Of a stretch of DNA of 64,000 nucleotides, positions 1 through 11,428 are shown piece by piece (positions within the stretch are counted from its first letter, which is position 1; each line of letters begins with the position of its first letter). The notes under the pieces were generated by a model that had not been told where the DNA came from, ran no database searches, and was given only the letters and a program-made list of their open reading frames with translations. The position numbers were made by a program, and so were the translations under genes. The DNA lies in NCBI RefSeq assembly GCF_029227915.1, contig NC_079880.1, positions 31,863,501 through 31,927,500 on the forward strand, given 5' to 3'. The DNA comes from Hydractinia symbiolongicarpus. Lineage: Eukaryota > Cnidaria > Hydrozoa > Anthoathecata > Hydractiniidae.

Positions 1-690
1 TAAAAGCTGTAATATGGCGTTTTGCCGCCTAATAAAGGCCTTACCTGTAAATCACGTGTTTCAACGCTCTTGCACAGGTTACCATTGGTCTAGTCCTTCT
101 ACTCTCAATGGACTACGACGTCTTAAGTCGTTTTCCCCAGAGCCATGGGTTTAGAACGCCGTCAATTACATGCACAGGCCTCTAAAGGCCGTAACATGGA
201 CTTTTGCCGGCTAATAAAGGCCTTACACGTAAATTCCCCGGTTCCACATGCTTGTGCAGGTTACCATTGGTGTAGCCTTTCCACTCTCAATGGACTACGA
301 CGTCTTAAGTCGTTTTCCCCCAAGCCATGGGTTTAGAACATCGTCAACTACATGCACAGGTCCCTAAAGGTTGCAATATGTTTTTTACGTGCCTAATAAA
401 GGCTTAAAACGTAAATCACGTGGTTCTACGTGGCTGTGCAGGTTACCATTGGTATACTCATTCAACTCTCAATGGACTACTGCGTTATAAGTCGTTTTCC
501 TTGGCACCATGGCTGTAGAACTCTGTCAACTACATGCACAGGCCTCTAAAAGCTGTAATATGGCGTTTTGCCGCCTAATAAAGGCCTTACGTGTACATCA
601 CGTGTTTCAACGCTCTCGCACAGGTTACCATTGGTCTATTCCTTCCACGCTCAATGGACTACAAGGTCATAAGTCGTTTTCCCTAGCACC

Positions 691-872
691 TTGGCTTTAG
701 AACTCCGTCAACTACATGGACAGGCCTCTAAAGGCCGTAATACGGCCTTTTGCCCCCTAATAAAGGCGATAAACGAAAATCACGTGGTTCCACGTGTGTG
801 TGCTGGTTACCATTGGTCAACTCCTTCCACTGTCCATAGACTGCGACGCTCTAAGTCGTTTTCCCCAGCGGC
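691..872 (+). repeat. Example monomer with phased GGCC and paired CACGTG motifs
   Basis: This monomer shows the internal design. GGCC stands at 723, 733 and 744 and GGCG at 765 (spacings 10, 11 and 21 bp). CACGTG stands at 781 and 791, exactly 10 bp apart and separated by GTTC. AT-rich tracts (TAAA, TAATA, TTTT, TAATAAA, GAAAAT) fall between the GC-rich steps. The run CACGTGTGTGTGC at 791-803 alternates pyrimidine and purine. Many other monomers keep the same offsets with point changes. No protein is known to bind here; a positioning or binding role is inference. Confidence 0.7.
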
Positions 873-2327
873 ATGGCTTTAGAACATCGTCAACTACATG
901 CACAGGCCTCTAAAAGCCGTAGTATGGCGTTTTGTTGCCTAATAAAGGCCTTACGTGTAAATTACGTGTTTCCACGCTCTTGCACAGGTTAGTATTGGTC
1001 TAGTCCTTCCACTCTCAATGGACTACGACGTCTTAAGTCGTTTTCCCCAGAGCCATGGGTTTAGAACGCCGTCAACTACATGCACAGGCCTCTAAAGGCC
1101 GTAACATGGACTTTTGCCGGCTAATAAAGGCCTTACACGTAAATTCCCCTGTTCCACATGTTTGTGCAGGTTACCATTGGTCTAGCCCTTCCACTCTCAA
1201 TGGACTACGACGTCTTAAGTCGTTTTCCCCCAAGCCATGGGTTTAGAAAGCCGTCAACTACATGCACAGGCCTCTTAAGGTTACAATATGCTTCTTACAT
1301 GCCTAATAAAAGCCTTACGTGTAAATCACGTGTTTCCACGCTCTTGCACAGGTTACCATTCGTCTAGTCCTTCTACTCTCAATGGACTACGACGTCTTAA
1401 GTCTTTTTCCCCAGAGCCATGGGTTTAGAACACCGTCAACTACATGCAAATGAATCTACAGACCGTAATATGGCCTTTTGTTGCCTAATAAAGGCTTAGC
1501 ACGTAAATGACGTGGTTCTACGTGCATGTGCAGGTTACCATTGGTCTACTCCTTCAACTCTCAATGGACTACTGCGTCCTAAGTCATTTTCTTTGGCACC
1601 ATGGCTTTACAACGCCGTCAACTACATGCACAGGCCTCTAAAGGCTGTAATATGGCTTTTGCCGCCTAATAAAGGCGTTACACGTAAATCCCCCGGTTCC
1701 ACGTGCTTGTGCAGGTTACTATTGGTCTAGCCCTTCCACTCTCAATGGACTACAAGGTCGTACGTCGCTTTCCCTGGCATCATGGCTTTAGAACTCCGTC
1801 AACAACATGCACAGGCCTCTAAAAGCCGTAATATGGCGTTTTGCTGCCTAATAAAGGCCTTACGTGTAAATTACGTGTTCCCACGTTCTTGCGCAGGTTA
1901 CCATTGGTCTAATCCTTCCACTCTCCATGGACTGCAACGTCCTAAGTCGTTTTCCCCAGCGCCATGGCTTTAGAACGCCGTCAACTACATGCACAGGCCT
2001 CCAAAGGTTGTGATATGGGCTTTTGTGGCCTAATAAAGGCGATACATGAAAATCACGTGGTTCCACATGTGTGTGCAGGTTACCATTGGTCAACTCCTTC
2101 TACTCTTAATGGACTACTACGTTCTAGGACGATTTCACTCGCACCATGGCTTTAGAACTCCGTCATCTACATGCGCAGGCGCCTAAAAGCCGTAATATGG
2201 TCTTTTGCTGCCTAATAGAAGCCTTACGTGTAAATCACGTGTTTCCACGCTCTTGCACAGGTTACCATTCGTCTAGTCCTTCTACTCTCAATGGACTACG
2301 ACGTCTTAAGTCGTTTTCGCCAGCGCC

Positions 2328-2473
2328 ATGGCTTTAGAACATCGTCAACTACATAACGACTTAAAGGCTTAGCACGTAAATCCCCCGGTTCCACGTGCTT
2401 GTGCAAGTTACCATTTTTCTAGTTCTTCCATCCTACATGGACTACGACGTCTTAAGTCTTTTTCCCCAGAGCC
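2328..2473 (+). repeat. Truncated 146-bp monomer
   Basis: The next monomer starts 146 bp downstream instead of 182, a net loss of 36 bp in the first half. The sequence passes from CAACTACAT to AACGACTTAAAGGC and directly to GGCTTAGCACG, so the GGCC-rich part is missing. The same variant lies at 52560-52705 and 56343-56488. It marks the shared ancestry of the left arm and the second and third right-arm units; the first right-arm unit lacks it. Confidence 0.85.
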
Positions 2474-5400
2474 ATGGGTTTAGAACACCGTCAACTACAT
2501 GCACATGAATCAGGAGACCGTAATATGGCCGTGTGTTGCCTAATAAAGGCTTAGCACGTAAATCACGTGGTTCTACGTGCATGTGCAGGTTACCATTGGT
2601 CTAGCCCTTCCACTCTCAATGGACTACAAGGTCATAAGTCGTTTTCCCTAGCACCATGGCTTTACAACTCCGTCAAGTACATGCACAGGCCTCTAAAGGC
2701 CGTAACATGGACCTTTGCCGGCTAATAAAGGCCTTACGCGTAAATAACGTGCTCCCACGTTCTTGCGCAGGTTATCATTGGTCTATTCCTTCCACTCTCC
2801 ATGGACTGCGACGTCCTAAGTCGTTTTCCCCAGCGCCATGGCTTTAGAACACCGTCAACTACATGCACAGGCCTCTAAAGGCCGTAATATGGCCATTTGC
2901 CGCCTATTAAAGGCCTTACACGTAAATCTCCCGGTTCCACGTGCTTGTGCAGGTTACCATTGGTCTAGTCCTTCCACTCTCAATGGACTACAAGGTCATA
3001 AGTTCGTTTTCCTTGGCACAATGGCTTTAAAACTCTGTCAACTACATGCACAGGACTCTAAAAGCCATAATATGGCCTTTTGCCGCCTAATGAAGGCGAT
3101 ACACGAAAATCACGTGGTTCCACGTGTGTGTGCAGGTTACCATTGGTCAACTCCTTCTACTCTTAATGGACTACTACGTTCTAGGACGATTTCTCTCGCA
3201 CCATGGCTTTAGAACGCCGTCAACTACATGCACCGGCGTCGAAAGGCTGTGATATGGCCTTTTGTGGCCTAGTAAATGCGATACACGAAAATCACGTGGT
3301 TGCACATGTGTGTGCAGGTTACCATTGGTCTACTCCTTCTACTCTTATTGGACTACTACGTCATAAGTTGTTTTCCTTGGCACCATGGCTTTAGAACTCC
3401 GTCATCTACATGCACAGGCGTCTAAAAGCCGTAATATGGCGTTTTGCCGCCTAATAAAGGCATTACGCGTATATCACGTGTTTCCACGCGCTTGCAAAGG
3501 TTACTATTTGTCTAGTTCTTCCATCCTACATGGACTACGACGTCTTAGGTCGTTTTCGTTAGAACCATGGGTTTAGAACGCCGTCAACTACATGCACATG
3601 AATCTAGAGACCGTAATATGGCCTTTTGTTGCCTAATAAAGGCTTAGCACGTAAATCACGTGGTTCTACATGCATGTGCAGGTTACCATTGGTCTAGTCC
3701 TTTCACTCTCAATGGACTACGACGTCTTAAGTCGTTTTCCCCAGAGCCATGGGTTTAGAACGCCGTCAACTACATGCACAGGACTCTAAAGCCGTAGCAT
3801 GGCCTTTTAGAGGCCTAATAAAGACCTTACGCGTAAATCACGTGTTTAAACGTCCTTGCGCACCTTACCATTGGTCTAATCCTTCAATTCTCCATGGACT
3901 ACGACGTCCTTAGTCGTGTTCCGTGCCATCATAGCTTTAGAACGCCATCAACTACATGCACAGGCCTTTAAAGGCCGTAATATGGCCATTTGCCGCCTAT
4001 TAAAAGCCTTACACGTAAATCTCCCGGCTCCACGTGCTTGTGCAGGTTACCATTGGTCTAGTCCTTCCACTCTCAATGGACTACAAGGTCATAAGTTCGT
4101 TTTCCTTGGCACCATGGCTTTAGAACTCCGTCAACTACATGGACAGGCCTCTAAAGGCCGTAATACGGCCTTTTGCCCCTTAATAAAGGCGATACACGAA
4201 AATCACGTGGTTCCACGTGTGTGTGCTGGTTACCATTGGTCAACTCCTTCCACTGTCCATAGACTGCGACGTTCTAAGTCGTTTTTCCCAGCGGCATGGC
4301 TTTAGAACATCGTCAACTACATGCACAGGCCTCTAAAAGGCGTAGTATGGCGTTTTGTTGCCTAATAAAGGCCTTACGTGTAAATCACGTGTTTCAACGC
4401 TCTTGCACAGGTTACCATTGGTCTAATTCTTCTACTCTCAATGGACTACGACGTCTTAAGTCGTTTTCCCCAGAGCCATGGCTTTAGAACTCCGTCAACT
4501 ACATGGACAGGCCTCTAAAGGCCGTAATACGGCCTTTTGCCCCTTAATAAAGGCGATACACGAAAATCACGTGGTTCCACGTGTGTGTGCTGGTTACCAT
4601 TGGTCAACTCCTTCTACTCTTAATGGACTACTACGCTCTAGGACGATTTCTCTCGCACCATGGCTTTAGAACTCCGTCATCTACATGCGCAGGCGTCTAA
4701 AATCCGTAATATGGTCTTTTGCTGCCTAATAGAAGCCTTACGTGTAAATCACGTGTTTCCACGCTCTTGCACAGGTTACCATTCGTCTAGTCCTTCTACT
4801 CTCAATGGACTACGACGTCTTAAGTCGTTTTCGCCAGCGCCATGGCTTTAGAACATCGTCAACTACATGCACAGGTCCCTAAAGGTTGCAATATGTTTTT
4901 TACGTGCCTAATAAAGGCTTAAAACGTAAATCACGTGGTTCTACGTGGCTGTGCAGGTTACCATTGGTATACTCATTCAACTCTCAATGGACTACTACGT
5001 CATAAGTCGTTTTCCTTGGCACCATGGCTGTAGAACTCTGTCAACTACATGCACAGGCTCTAAAAGCTGTAATATGGCGTTTTGCCGCCTAATAAAGGCC
5101 TTACGTGTAAATCACGTGTTTCAACGCTCTTGCACAGGTTACCATTGGTCTAGTCCTTCTACTCTCAATGGACTACGACGTCTTAAGTCGTTTTCCCCAG
5201 AGCCATGGGTTTAGAACGCCGTCAACTGCATGCACTGGCCTCTAAATGACTTAAAATGGCTTTTGCCGCCTAATAAAGGCCTTTCACGTAAATCCCCCGG
5301 TTCCACGTGCTTGTGCAGATTACCATTGGTCTAGCCCTTCCACTGTCAATGGACTACAAGGTCGTACGTCGCTTTCCCTGGCATCATGGCTTTAGAACTC

Positions 5401-6739
5401 CGTCAACTACATGCACAGGCCTCTAAAGGCCGTTACATGGACTTTTGCGGCTAATAAAGGCCTTACACGTTAATCCCCCGGTTCCACATGCTTGTGCAGG
5501 TTACCATTGGTCTAGTCCTTCCACTCTCAATGGACTACAAGGTCATAAGTCGTTTTCCCTGGCACCATGGCTTTAGAACTCCGTCAACTACATGCACCAG
5601 CCTCTAAAGGCCGTAATATGGCCTTTTGCCGCCTAATGAAGGCGATACACGAAAATCACGTGGTTCCACGTGTGTGTGCAGGTTACCATTGGTCAACTCC
5701 TTCTACTCTTAATGGACAACACGTGATAAGTCGTTTTCCCTGGCACCATGGCTTTAGAACGCCGTCAACTACATGCACCGGCGTCGAAAGGCTGTGATAT
5801 GGCCTTTTGTGGCCTAGTAAATGCGATACACGAAAATCACGTGGTTCCACATGTGTGTGCAGGTTACCATTGGTCTACTCCTTCTACTCTTATTGGACTA
5901 CTACGTCATAAGTTGTTTTCCTTGGCACCATGGCTTTAGAACTCCGTCATCTACATGCACAGGCGTCTAAAAGCTGTAATATGGCGTTTTGCCGCCTAAT
6001 AAAGGCATTACGCGTATATCACGTGTTTCCACGCGCTTGCACAGGTTACTATTTGTCTAGTTCTTCCATCCTACATGGACTACGACGTCTTAGGTCGTTT
6101 TCGTTAGAACCATGGGTTTACAACGCCGTCAACTACATGCACATGAATCTAGAGACCGTAATATGGCCTTTTGTTGCCTAATAAAGGCTTAGCACGTAAA
6201 TCACGTAGTTCTACGTGCATGTGCAGGTTACCATTGGTCTAGTCCTTTCACTCTCAATGGACTACAAGGTCTTAAGTCGTTTTCCCCAGCGCCATGGCTT
6301 TAGAACGCCCTCAACTACATGCACAGGCCTCTAAAGGTTGTGATATGGCCTTTTGTTGGCTAATAAAGGCTTAGCACGTAAATCCCCCGGTTCCACGTGC
6401 TTGTGCAAGTTACCATTTTTCTAGTTCTTCCATCCTACATGGACTACGACGTCTTAAGTCTTTTTCCCCAGAGCCATGGGTTTAGAACACCGTCAACTAC
6501 ATGCACATGAATCAGGAGACCGTAATATGGCCGTGTGTTGCCTAATAAAGGCTTAGCACGTAAATCACGTGGTTCTACGTGCATGTGCAGGTTACCATTG
6601 GTCTAGCCCTTCCACTCTCAATGGACTACAAGGTCATAAGTCGTTTTCCCTAGCACCATGGCTTTACAACTCCGTCAAGTACATGCACAGGCCTCTAAAG
6701 GCCGTAACATGGACCTTTGCCGGCTAATAAAGGCCTTAC

Positions 6740-8724
6740 GCGTAAATAACGTGCTCCCACGTTCTTGCGCAGGTTATCATTGGTCTATTCCTTCCACTCT
6801 CCATGGACTGCGACGTCCTAAGTCGTTTTCCCCAGCGCCATGGCTTTAGAACGCCGTCAACTACATGCACAGGCCTCTAAAGGCCGTAATATGGCCATTT
6901 CCCGCCTATTAAAGGCCTTACACGTAAATCTCCCTGTTCCACGTGCTTTTGCAGGTTACCATTGGTCTAGTCCTTCCACTCTCAATGGACTACAAGGTCA
7001 TAAGTTCGTTTTCCTTGGCACAATGGCTTTAAAACTCTGTCAACTACATGCACAGGACTCTAAAAGCCATAATATGGACTTTTGCCGGCTAATAAAGGCC
7101 TTACGCGTAAAATACGTGCTCCCACGTTCTTGCGCAGGTTACCATTGGTCTAGTCCTTCCACTCTCCATGGACTACAAGGTCCTAAGTCGTTTTCCCCAG
7201 CGCCATGGCTTTAGAACGCCGTCAACTACATGCACAGGCCTCTAAAGGTTGTGATATGGGCTTTTGCAGCCTAATAAAGGCGATACACGAGAATCACGTG
7301 GTTCCACAAGGGTGTGCAGGTTACCATTGGTCTAGTCCTTCCATTCTTCAAGGACTGCGACGTCCTAAGTCGTTTTCCTCTTTAGAACATCGTCAACTAT
7401 ATGCACAGGCCTCTAAAGGCCGTAATATGCTTTTTAGAGGCCTAATAAAGACTTAACACGTAAATCATGTGGTTCTACGTGCCTGTGTAGGTTACCATTG
7501 GTCTACTCTTTCAAATCACAATAGACTACTGCGTCGTTTTCCTTGGTACCATTGCTTTAGAACTTTGTCAACTACATGCACAGGACTCTAAAGCCGTAGT
7601 ATGGCCTTTTAGAGGCCTAATAAAGACCTTACGCGTAAATCACGTGTTTAAACGTGCTTGCGCAGGTTACCATTGGTCTAATCCTTCCATTCTCCATGGA
7701 CTACGACGTCCTTAGTCGTGTTCCGTGCCATCATGGCTTTAGAACGCCGTCAACTACATGCACAGGCCTCTAAAGACCGTAATATGGCCATTTGCCGCCT
7801 ATTAAAGCCCTTACGCGTAGATAACGTGCTCCCACGTTCTTGCGCAGGTTATCATTGGTCTATTCCTTCCACTCTCCATGGACTGCGACGTCCTAAGTCG
7901 TTTTCCCCAGCGCCATGGCTTTAGAACGCCGTCAACTACATGCACAGGCCTCTAAAGGCCGTAATATGGCCATTTGCCGCCTATTAAAGGCCTTACACGT
8001 AAATCTCCCGGTTCCACGTGCTTGTGCATGTTACCATTGGTCTAGTCCTTCCACTCTCAATGGACTACAAGGTCATAAGTTCGTTTTCCTTGGCACAATG
8101 GCTTTAAAACTCTGTCAACTACATGCACAGGACTCTAAAAGCCATAATATGGACTTTTGCCGGCTAATAAAGGCCTTACGCGTAAAATACGTGCTCCCAC
8201 GTTCTTGCGCAGGTTACCATTGGTCTAGTCCTTCCACTCTCCATGGACTACAAGGTCCTAAGTCGTTTTCCCCAGCGCCATGGCTTTAGAACGCCGTCAA
8301 CTACATGCACAGGCCTCTAAAGGTTGTGATATGGGCTTTTGCAGCCTAATAAAGGCGATACACGAGAATCACGTGGTTCCACAAGGGTGTGCAGGTTACC
8401 ATTGGTCTAGTCCTTCCATTCTCCAAGGACTGCGACGTCCTAAGTCGTGTTCCGTGCCATCATGGCTTTAGAACGCCGTCAACTACATGCACAGGCCTCT
8501 AAAGACCGTAATATGCTTTTTAGAGGCCTAATAAAGACTTAACACGTAAATCATGTGGTTCTACGTGCCTGTGTAGGTTACCATTGGTCTACTCTTTCAA
8601 ATCACAATAGACTACTGCGTCGTTTTCCTTGGTACCATGGCTTTAGAACTTTGTCAACTACATGCACAGGACTCTAAAGCCGTAGTATGGCCTTTTAGAG
8701 GCCTAATAAAGACCTTACACGTAA
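6740..8724 (+). repeat. Internal tandem duplication, ~1,075-1,086-bp period (6 monomers)
   Basis: Monomers at 6840, 7023 and 7205 recur at 7915, 8098 and 8280 (offset 1,075), and those at 7376 and 7551 recur at 8462 and 8637 (offset 1,086). Similarity ends near 7638 and 8724. The first copy has lost the usual ATGGC at about 7376, where TTTTCCTC runs straight into TTTAGAACATC; the second copy keeps a full boundary there (TTCCGTGCCATCATGG). The duplication lies inside the 9,049-bp unit and so is repeated at about 15.97-17.77 kb. Confidence 0.75.
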
Positions 8725-11386
8725 ATCCCCCGGTTCCACGTGCTTATGCAGGTTACCATTGGTCTAGTCCTTCCACTCTCAATGGACTACAATATCATAA
8801 GTCGTTTTCCCTAGCACCTTGGCTTTAGAACTCCGTCAACTACATGGACAGGCCTCTAAAGGCCGTAATATGCCTTATAGAGGCCTAAAAAAAGGCGATA
8901 CACAAAATCACGAGGTTACCATTGGTCAACTCCTTCTTCTCTTAATGGACTACTACGTTCTAGGACGATTTCCCTCGCACCATGGCTTTAGAACGACGTC
9001 AACTACATGTACAGGCCTCTAAAACCGTAATATGGCCTTTTTGCCGCCTATTAAAGGCCGTACACGTAATTCCCCTCGTTCCACGTGCTTGTGCAAGTTA
9101 CCATTGGTCTAGTCCTACCACTCTTCATGGACTGCGACGTCCTAAGTCGTTTTCCCTAGCACCATGGCTTTAGAACTCTGTCAACTACATGCACAGGCCT
9201 CTAAAAGCCGTAATATGGGCTTTTGGCGGCTAATAAAGGCCTGACGCGTAAATTACGTGCTCCCACGTTCTTGCGCAGGTTACCATTGGTCTAGTCCTTC
9301 CACTGTCCCTGGACTGCGACGTCCTAGCTTGTTTTCCCCAGCGCCATGGCTTTAGAACATCGTCAACCTTATGCCCAGGCCTCTAAAGGTTGCATTATGC
9401 TTTTTATATGCCTAATAAAGGCTTGAAACGTAAGTCACGTGGTTCTACGTGGATGTGCAGGTTACCATTGGTCTACTCATTCAACTCTTAATGGACTGCT
9501 GCGTCCTAAGTCGTTTTCCCTAGCACCATGGCTTTAGAACGCCGTCAACTACTTGCACAGTCTTCTAAAGGTTGTGATATGGGCTTTTGCGGCCTAGTAA
9601 AGGCGATACACGAGAATCACGTGGTTCCACGAGGGTGTGCAGGTTACCATTGGTCTAGTCCTTTCACTCTTCATGGACTGCGACGTCCTAAGTCGTTTTC
9701 CCTAGCACCATGGCTTGAGAACGCCGTCAACTGCATGCACAGGCCTCTAAAGGTTGTGATATGGGCTTTTGCCGGCTAATAAAGGCCTTACGCGTAAATT
9801 ACGTGCTCCTACGTTCTTGCACAGGTTACCATTGGTCTAGTCCTTCCATTCTCCATGGACTGCCACGTCCTAAGTCGTTTTCCCCAGCGCCATCGTTTTA
9901 GAACATCGTCAACTACATGCACAGGCCTCTAAAGGCCGTAATATGGCCTTTTGCGGCCTATTAAAGGCCTTTCATGTAAATCACGTGTTTCCACGCGCTT
10001 GCACAGGTTACCTTTTTTCTAGTCCATCCATCCTACATGGACTACGACGTCTTAAGTCGTTTTCTTTGGCACCATTGCTTTAGAACGCCGTCAACTACAT
10101 GCACAGGCCTCTAAAGGCCGTAATATGGACTTTTGCCGGCTAATAAACGCCTGACATGTAAATCACGTGTTTCCACGCGCTTGCACAGGTTACCATTTTT
10201 CTAGTCCATCCATCCTACATGGACTACGACGTCTTAAGTCGTTTTCTTCGGCACCATGGCTTTGGAACGCCGTCAAATACATGCACAGGCCTCTAAAGGC
10301 CGTAACATGGACCTTTGCCAGCTAATAAAGGCCTTACGCGTAAATAACGTGCTCCCACGTTCTCGCACAGGTTATCATTGGTCTAGTCCTTCCACTCTCC
10401 ACGGACTGCGACGTCCTAAGTCGTTTTCCCCAGCGCCATGGCTTTAGAACATCGTCAACTACATGCACAGGCCTCTAAAGGCCGTAATATGGACTTTTGC
10501 CGGCTAATAAACGCCTTTCATGTAAATCACGTGTTTCCACGCGCTTGCACAGGTTACCTTTTTTCTAGTCCATCCATCCTACATGGACTACGACGTCTTA
10601 AGTCGTTTTCTTTGGCACCATGGCTTTAGAACTTTGTCAACTACATGCACAGGACTCTAAAGCCGTAGTATGGCCTTCTAGAGGCCTAGTAAAGACCTTA
10701 CGCGTAAATCACGTGTTTAAACGTGCTTGCGCAGGTTACCATTGGTCTAATCCTTCCATTCTCCATGGACTACGACGTCCTAAGTCGTTTTCTTTGGCAC
10801 TATGGCTTTACAACGCCGTCAACTACATGCACAGGCCTCTAAAGGCTGTAATATGGCCTTTTGTCGCCTAATAAAGGCCTTACACGTAAATCCCCCGGTT
10901 CCACGTGCTTGTGCAGGTTACCATTGGTCTAGTCCTTCCACTCTCAATGGACTACAATATCATAAGTCGTTTTCCCTAGCACCTTTGCTTTTGAACTCCG
11001 TCAACTACATGGACAGGCCTCTAAAGGCCGTAATATGCCTTATAGAGGCCTAAAAAAAGGCGATACACGAAAATCACGTGGTTCCACGAGTGTGTGCAGG
11101 TTACCATTGGTCAACTCCTTCTTCTCTTAATGGACTACTACGTTCTAGGACGATTTCCCTCGCACCATGGCTTTAGAACGCCGTCAACTACATGCACAGG
11201 CCTCTAAAGGTTGTGATATGGGCTTTTGGGCCTAGTAAAGGCGATACACGAAAATCACTTGGTTCCACGAGTGTGTGCAGGTTACCATTGGTCTAGTCCT
11301 TCCATTCTCCATGGACTACGACGTCTTAAGTCTTTTTCCCCAGCGCCATGGCTTTAGAACGACGCCAACTACATGTACAGGCCTCT

Positions 11387-11428
11387 AAAGGCCGTAATAT
11401 GGCCTTTTGCCGCCTATTAAAGGCCTTT
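11387..11428. other. Three-arm inverted repeat in a core monomer
   Basis: AAAGGCC (11387-11393), GGCCTTT (11401-11407) and AAAGGCCTTT (11419-11428) lie within 42 bp. The middle arm is a perfect 7-bp inverted partner of both outer arms, with loops of 7 and 11 bases, and the third arm is itself a 10-bp palindrome. Two mutually exclusive hairpins are therefore possible in single strands or in RNA. The same order is seen in many core monomers (12076, 13461, 15117 and their copies). Whether it forms anything in vivo is unknown. Confidence 0.6.

Larger units (their letters stand above)
1..6918 (+). repeat. Left arm block of arm-type monomers
   Basis: About 38 monomers with features rare in the core: boundaries reading CCATGGGTTTAG (145, 1055, 1237, 1419, 3567), GGCTGTAGAACTC (509, 5024) and TGGCATCATGG (1782, 5386), and second halves with GGCTTAGCACG or GGCTTAAAACG. 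This block is repeated near the right end of the window. Positions 1 to about 3.7 kb match 54,016 to about 57.7 kb at an offset of 54,015. The match then continues to about 63.19 kb at offsets 54,542, 56,742 and 56,561, the steps marking indels. Positions 1 to about 2.64 kb also match at an offset of 50,232. The block passes gradually into the core: monomers at 6840 and 7023 are related to those at 2838 and 3021. Confidence 0.85.

Noticed and set aside
1860-2093. A 77-codon open frame on the minus strand, repeated at 48455, 52092 and 55875 and, shorter, at 61137
   Set aside because: It is the complementary strand of two adjacent monomers, present only where those monomers were duplicated. There is no independent sign of coding.
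3001-3020. CENP-B box-like sequences: TTCGTTTTCC in 183-bp monomers, and CACGTGGAACCGGGG on the minus strand of monomers with CCCCCGGTTCCACGTG
   Set aside because: The first matches only the TTCG half. The second matches TGGAA-CGGG but has CACG for TTCG and is one base short. Neither meets the core requirement of the box, so no binding site is called.
8880-8895. A7 tract in GCCTAAAAAAAGGCG as a slippage hot spot or bent-DNA element
   Set aside because: Length varies only between six and seven A among copies (for example near 28,999), and the tract is confined to one core subtype. Too little to call a separate feature.
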